NCBI GenBank assembly: GCA_016937575.1
Contig: JAFHKN010000002.1
Span: 2,108,001 to 2,172,000, forward strand
From: Roseomonas aeriglobus
GTDB lineage: Bacteria; Pseudomonadota; Alphaproteobacteria; Sphingomonadales; Sphingomonadaceae
Direction of reading: 5' to 3'
Length of the DNA: 64,000 nt
Below, one piece after another: positions 62,046-64,000 of the stretch. The stretch's first letter is position 1, and each line of letters begins with the position of its first letter. The notes below the pieces were generated by a model that searched no databases, had not been told where the DNA came from, and saw nothing but the letters and a program-made list of their open reading frames with translations. The translations under genes and the position numbers were made by a program.

Positions 62046-62302
62046 CGATCAGCCGGCGCCGCAGTCGCCGAAACCACAACAGCGATACGATCCCAATGCT
62101 GCCGTGCTACGCGCCTCAGACAAGTCCGGAGTCCCCCAAGAATCATTCCGGTTGTTCCGGATATGACTAAAGGCGTGTAAACCGCTTCCGACCGCACAAA
62201 CAACACAGTTTACAGGTCGATTTGCCGGCCGATTCCCAAAGCGCGACACCTAAAGCCCGAAGCGCGCGCGTCGCGCGGCCAGCCGTTGCCGAGCGCCTCT
62301 TG

Positions 62303-64000
62303 CTATTTGGCGACCGGAACGCCGCCGCGCAGGACCGTCAGGCTGGCCGCCAATTCGGCGTTGCGGAACGGCTTGGCCAGTCGCGGGAGGTCATCGTCGA
62401 TGCCGTCTTCCTCGGCATAGCCCGACACGATCAGCACCGGCAGGTCGGGGCGGCTATGCTTCAACGTCCGCGCGAGCTGGGCGCCGCTCATCCCGGTCAT
62501 CAGATGATCGGTTACCAGCAGGTCGGGTGTCAGCCCATCGCGGATGAAGGCCAGCGCCTCTTCCGCAGAGACCGCCTCGACGACGTCATAGTCCATGTCG
62601 GCGAGCATGTTGGCGGTGCTCATCCGCACCAGGTCCTCGTCATCGACGAGAAGGGCGACGCCGATGCCCCTGGGTTTGGCCAGGCACCCCGACGCGCGCG
62701 TTTCTCCGGCCGCGATCGTTGCGGCGACCGGCAACCACAGGGCGATTACCGTGCCCTCCCCCGGCGCGCTTTCGATCGTCAGCCCGCCGCCGAGCTGGGC
62801 GGCAAGGCCATGCACCATCGACAGGCCCAGGCCGGTGCCCTTGCCGACCCCCTTGGTCGAGAAGAAGGGCTCGATCGCGCGCGCCCGGGTGTCGGCGTCC
62901 ATTCCAAAGCCCGTGTCGGTCACGCTCAGCCGGACATAGGCGCCAGGGGTCAGCCCCGCGTCGTTTCCATCGGCCAGATTATCGCGTCGCGCCGCGATCG
63001 TCAGTTCGCCGCCGTCGGGCATCGCATCCCGCGCGTTGACCGCGAGATTGAGCAACGCCATTTCGAGCTGGTTGAGATCGGCCTTCGCCGGCGGCAGGTC
63101 GCCGACGTCGATCCGGACGGCAATGGTCGGCCCGATCGTCGCGCCGATCAGCCCCACCATGTTATCGACGACTCGCCCGACGTCGACCGCGGTCGGCTGA
63201 AGCGGCTGACGACGGGCGAACGCGAGCAGGCGCTGAACCAGCGTCTTCGCGCGCTCCGCCGATTGCAGCGCTCCTTCGATCAGCCGCCGTTCGCGCGGGG
63301 TGCCCAGCCCTTTGCGGACCAGCATGTCCAGCGAACCGATGATGGGGGTCAGCAGATTGTTGAAGTCGTGCGCGACGCCGCCGGTCAGGCTGCCCATCGC
63401 TTCCAACTTCTGGCTCTGGCGCAACGCATCCTGCGCCGCGGCAAGGTCGGCTTCGCGCAGCTTGGTTTCGGTCAGATCGCGCCCCACCGCGACGAAGTTC
63501 ACGCCGTCCGTCTCGGGCGCGACCGTCCATTCGATGTGCTTCCAGGCGCCGTCCCGCGTCGCGATGCGGTTGCCGAAGCGGGTCGGCTGACGCGTCTGCT
63601 CCATCCGGCCGATCGCCTCCAGCGTGTGCGGGGCGTCGTCGGCATGGATGAAGCTGGCATAGCCGCGGCTCAGCAATTCGTTTTCCGACCAGCCGAGCAC
63701 CCGTGTCCACGCCGGGCTGACCGCAGAGATCATGCCCTGATAGTCGGCGCGTGCCAGCATGTCCTGCGAGAGGGTCCATAGCCGGTCGCGCTCCGCCGAA
63801 CGAACGGCGACCTGTTCCTCCAGCGTCTCGTTCAGCTTGCGCAGCCCCTCCTCGGCGCGAGCTCGCTCGACCGCGACCTTCAGCCGCTCACCTACTTCCT
63901 GAACCAAGGTGATTTCGGCCTGAGTCCATTCGCGCGGCGTCGCCGACTGGACGGCGAAAACGTGCACCCGGTCGCTGTCGTCGAACAGCATGATGTCGAC
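62303..64000 (-). CDS. Hybrid sensor histidine kinase, N-terminus outside the window
   Basis: At least 565 aa are visible and the frame is open at the window edge. Visible order: end of a GAF domain (RVHVFAVQSATPREWTQAEI), a coiled-coil linker (RARAEEGLRKLNETLEEQVA), a PAS domain (WTRVLGWSENELLSRGYASF), HisKA (GGVAHDFNNLLTPIIGSLDM), HATPase_c (ALLNLAVNARDAMPDGGELT, GTGLGLSMVHGLAAQLGGG), and a C-terminal receiver (ALLVDDEDLVRMSTANMLAD, Asp in LLVTDHLMTGMSG). Signal and partner unknown. The 257-nt gap to the AraC gene shows nothing else. Confidence 0.94.
   Translation of the reverse strand, partial: VDIMLFDDSDRVHVFAVQSATPREWTQAEITLVQEVGERLKVAVERARAEEGLRKLNETLEEQVAVRSAERDRLWTLSQDMLARADYQGMISAVSPAWTRVLGWSENELLSRGYASFIHADDAPHTLEAIGRMEQTRQPTRFGNRIATRDGAWKHIEWTVAPETDGVNFVAVGRDLTETKLREADLAAAQDALRQSQKLEAMGSLTGGVAHDFNNLLTPIIGSLDMLVRKGLGTPRERRLIEGALQSAERAKTLVQRLLAFARRQPLQPTAVDVGRVVDNMVGLIGATIGPTIAVRIDVGDLPPAKADLNQLEMALLNLAVNARDAMPDGGELTIAARRDNLADGNDAGLTPGAYVRLSVTDTGFGMDADTRARAIEPFFSTKGVGKGTGLGLSMVHGLAAQLGGGLTIESAPGEGTVIALWLPVAATIAAGETRASGCLAKPRGIGVALLVDDEDLVRMSTANMLADMDYDVVEAVSAEEALAFIRDGLTPDLLVTDHLMTGMSGAQLARTLKHSRPDLPVLIVSGYAEEDGIDDDLPRLAKPFRNAELAASLTVLRGGVPVAK

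Noticed and set aside
62049..62249. 66-codon minus-strand frame between the AraC and hybrid kinase genes
   Set aside because: No ribosome site, odd composition (many Cys and Arg) and no recognisable feature; likely chance.

Overview
The window is high-GC alphaproteobacterial chromosome and looks like Sphingomonas or a close relative in Sphingomonadaceae. The evidence is the gene order around the ribosomal cluster, a CtrA-type regulator with its own CtrA box, a TonB-dependent receptor, and dispersed palindromic extragenic repeats. No rRNA, tRNA, CRISPR array or prophage was found. The only complete mobile element is one IS5-family (IS427-group) insertion.

Layout. Positions 1-3300 carry the 3'-truncated panB, a small membrane protein, an ArsC/Spx-like reductase, and a secreted-protein gene broken by the IS element. 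Positions 3300-7830 carry a GNAT gene coupled to guaA, an unlisted 49-codon membrane protein and a secreted prolyl oligopeptidase. From 8000 to 31600 the minus strand holds the str-S10-spc-alpha cluster. It is transcribed right to left as rpsL-rpsG-fusA-tuf, rpsJ to rpsQ, rplN to adk, then rpsM-rpsK-rpoA-rplQ. Extra genes interrupt it in two places: a lipoprotein between tuf and rpsJ, and a histidine kinase, a Lys-rich secreted peptide and an SRPBCC protein between adk and rpsM. Sigma-70-like promoters (TTGA-type -35, 17-bp spacer) can be read upstream of rpsL, rpsJ and rpsM. Terminator-like or palindromic structures lie at the S10/spc boundary, between rpmD and rplO, between rpsJ and rplC, and after rplQ.

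Positions 31600-48500 hold metabolic and stress genes: lpdA and the E2 gene of pyruvate dehydrogenase with small genes between them, a universal stress protein, an RcnB-like glycine-zipper protein, free-methionine sulfoxide reductase, arfB and an RluA-type pseudouridine synthase. They also hold a WrbA-pirin pair divergent from a LysR regulator, a TonB-dependent receptor, ctrA and a secreted amidohydrolase. Positions 48500-64000 hold a DUF4163-type lipoprotein, threonine dehydratase, groESL with a CIRCE operator, a MATE exporter, a PadR-membrane protein operon, sppA with an acetyltransferase, a TRIC-type channel, a DUF1275 protein overlapping an AraC regulator, and the C-terminal part of a hybrid histidine kinase.

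Most of the window is conserved housekeeping DNA, and no clearly new multigene system was found. The points most worth a second look are the IS insertion that splits a signal-peptide gene whose frame is exactly restored by removing it; ribosomal protein S12 with Arg88, a streptomycin-resistance residue; S5 with a roughly 74-residue Gly/Arg-rich N-terminal extension; a 97-bp near-palindrome inside the S10 operon; and the CtrA box upstream of ctrA.
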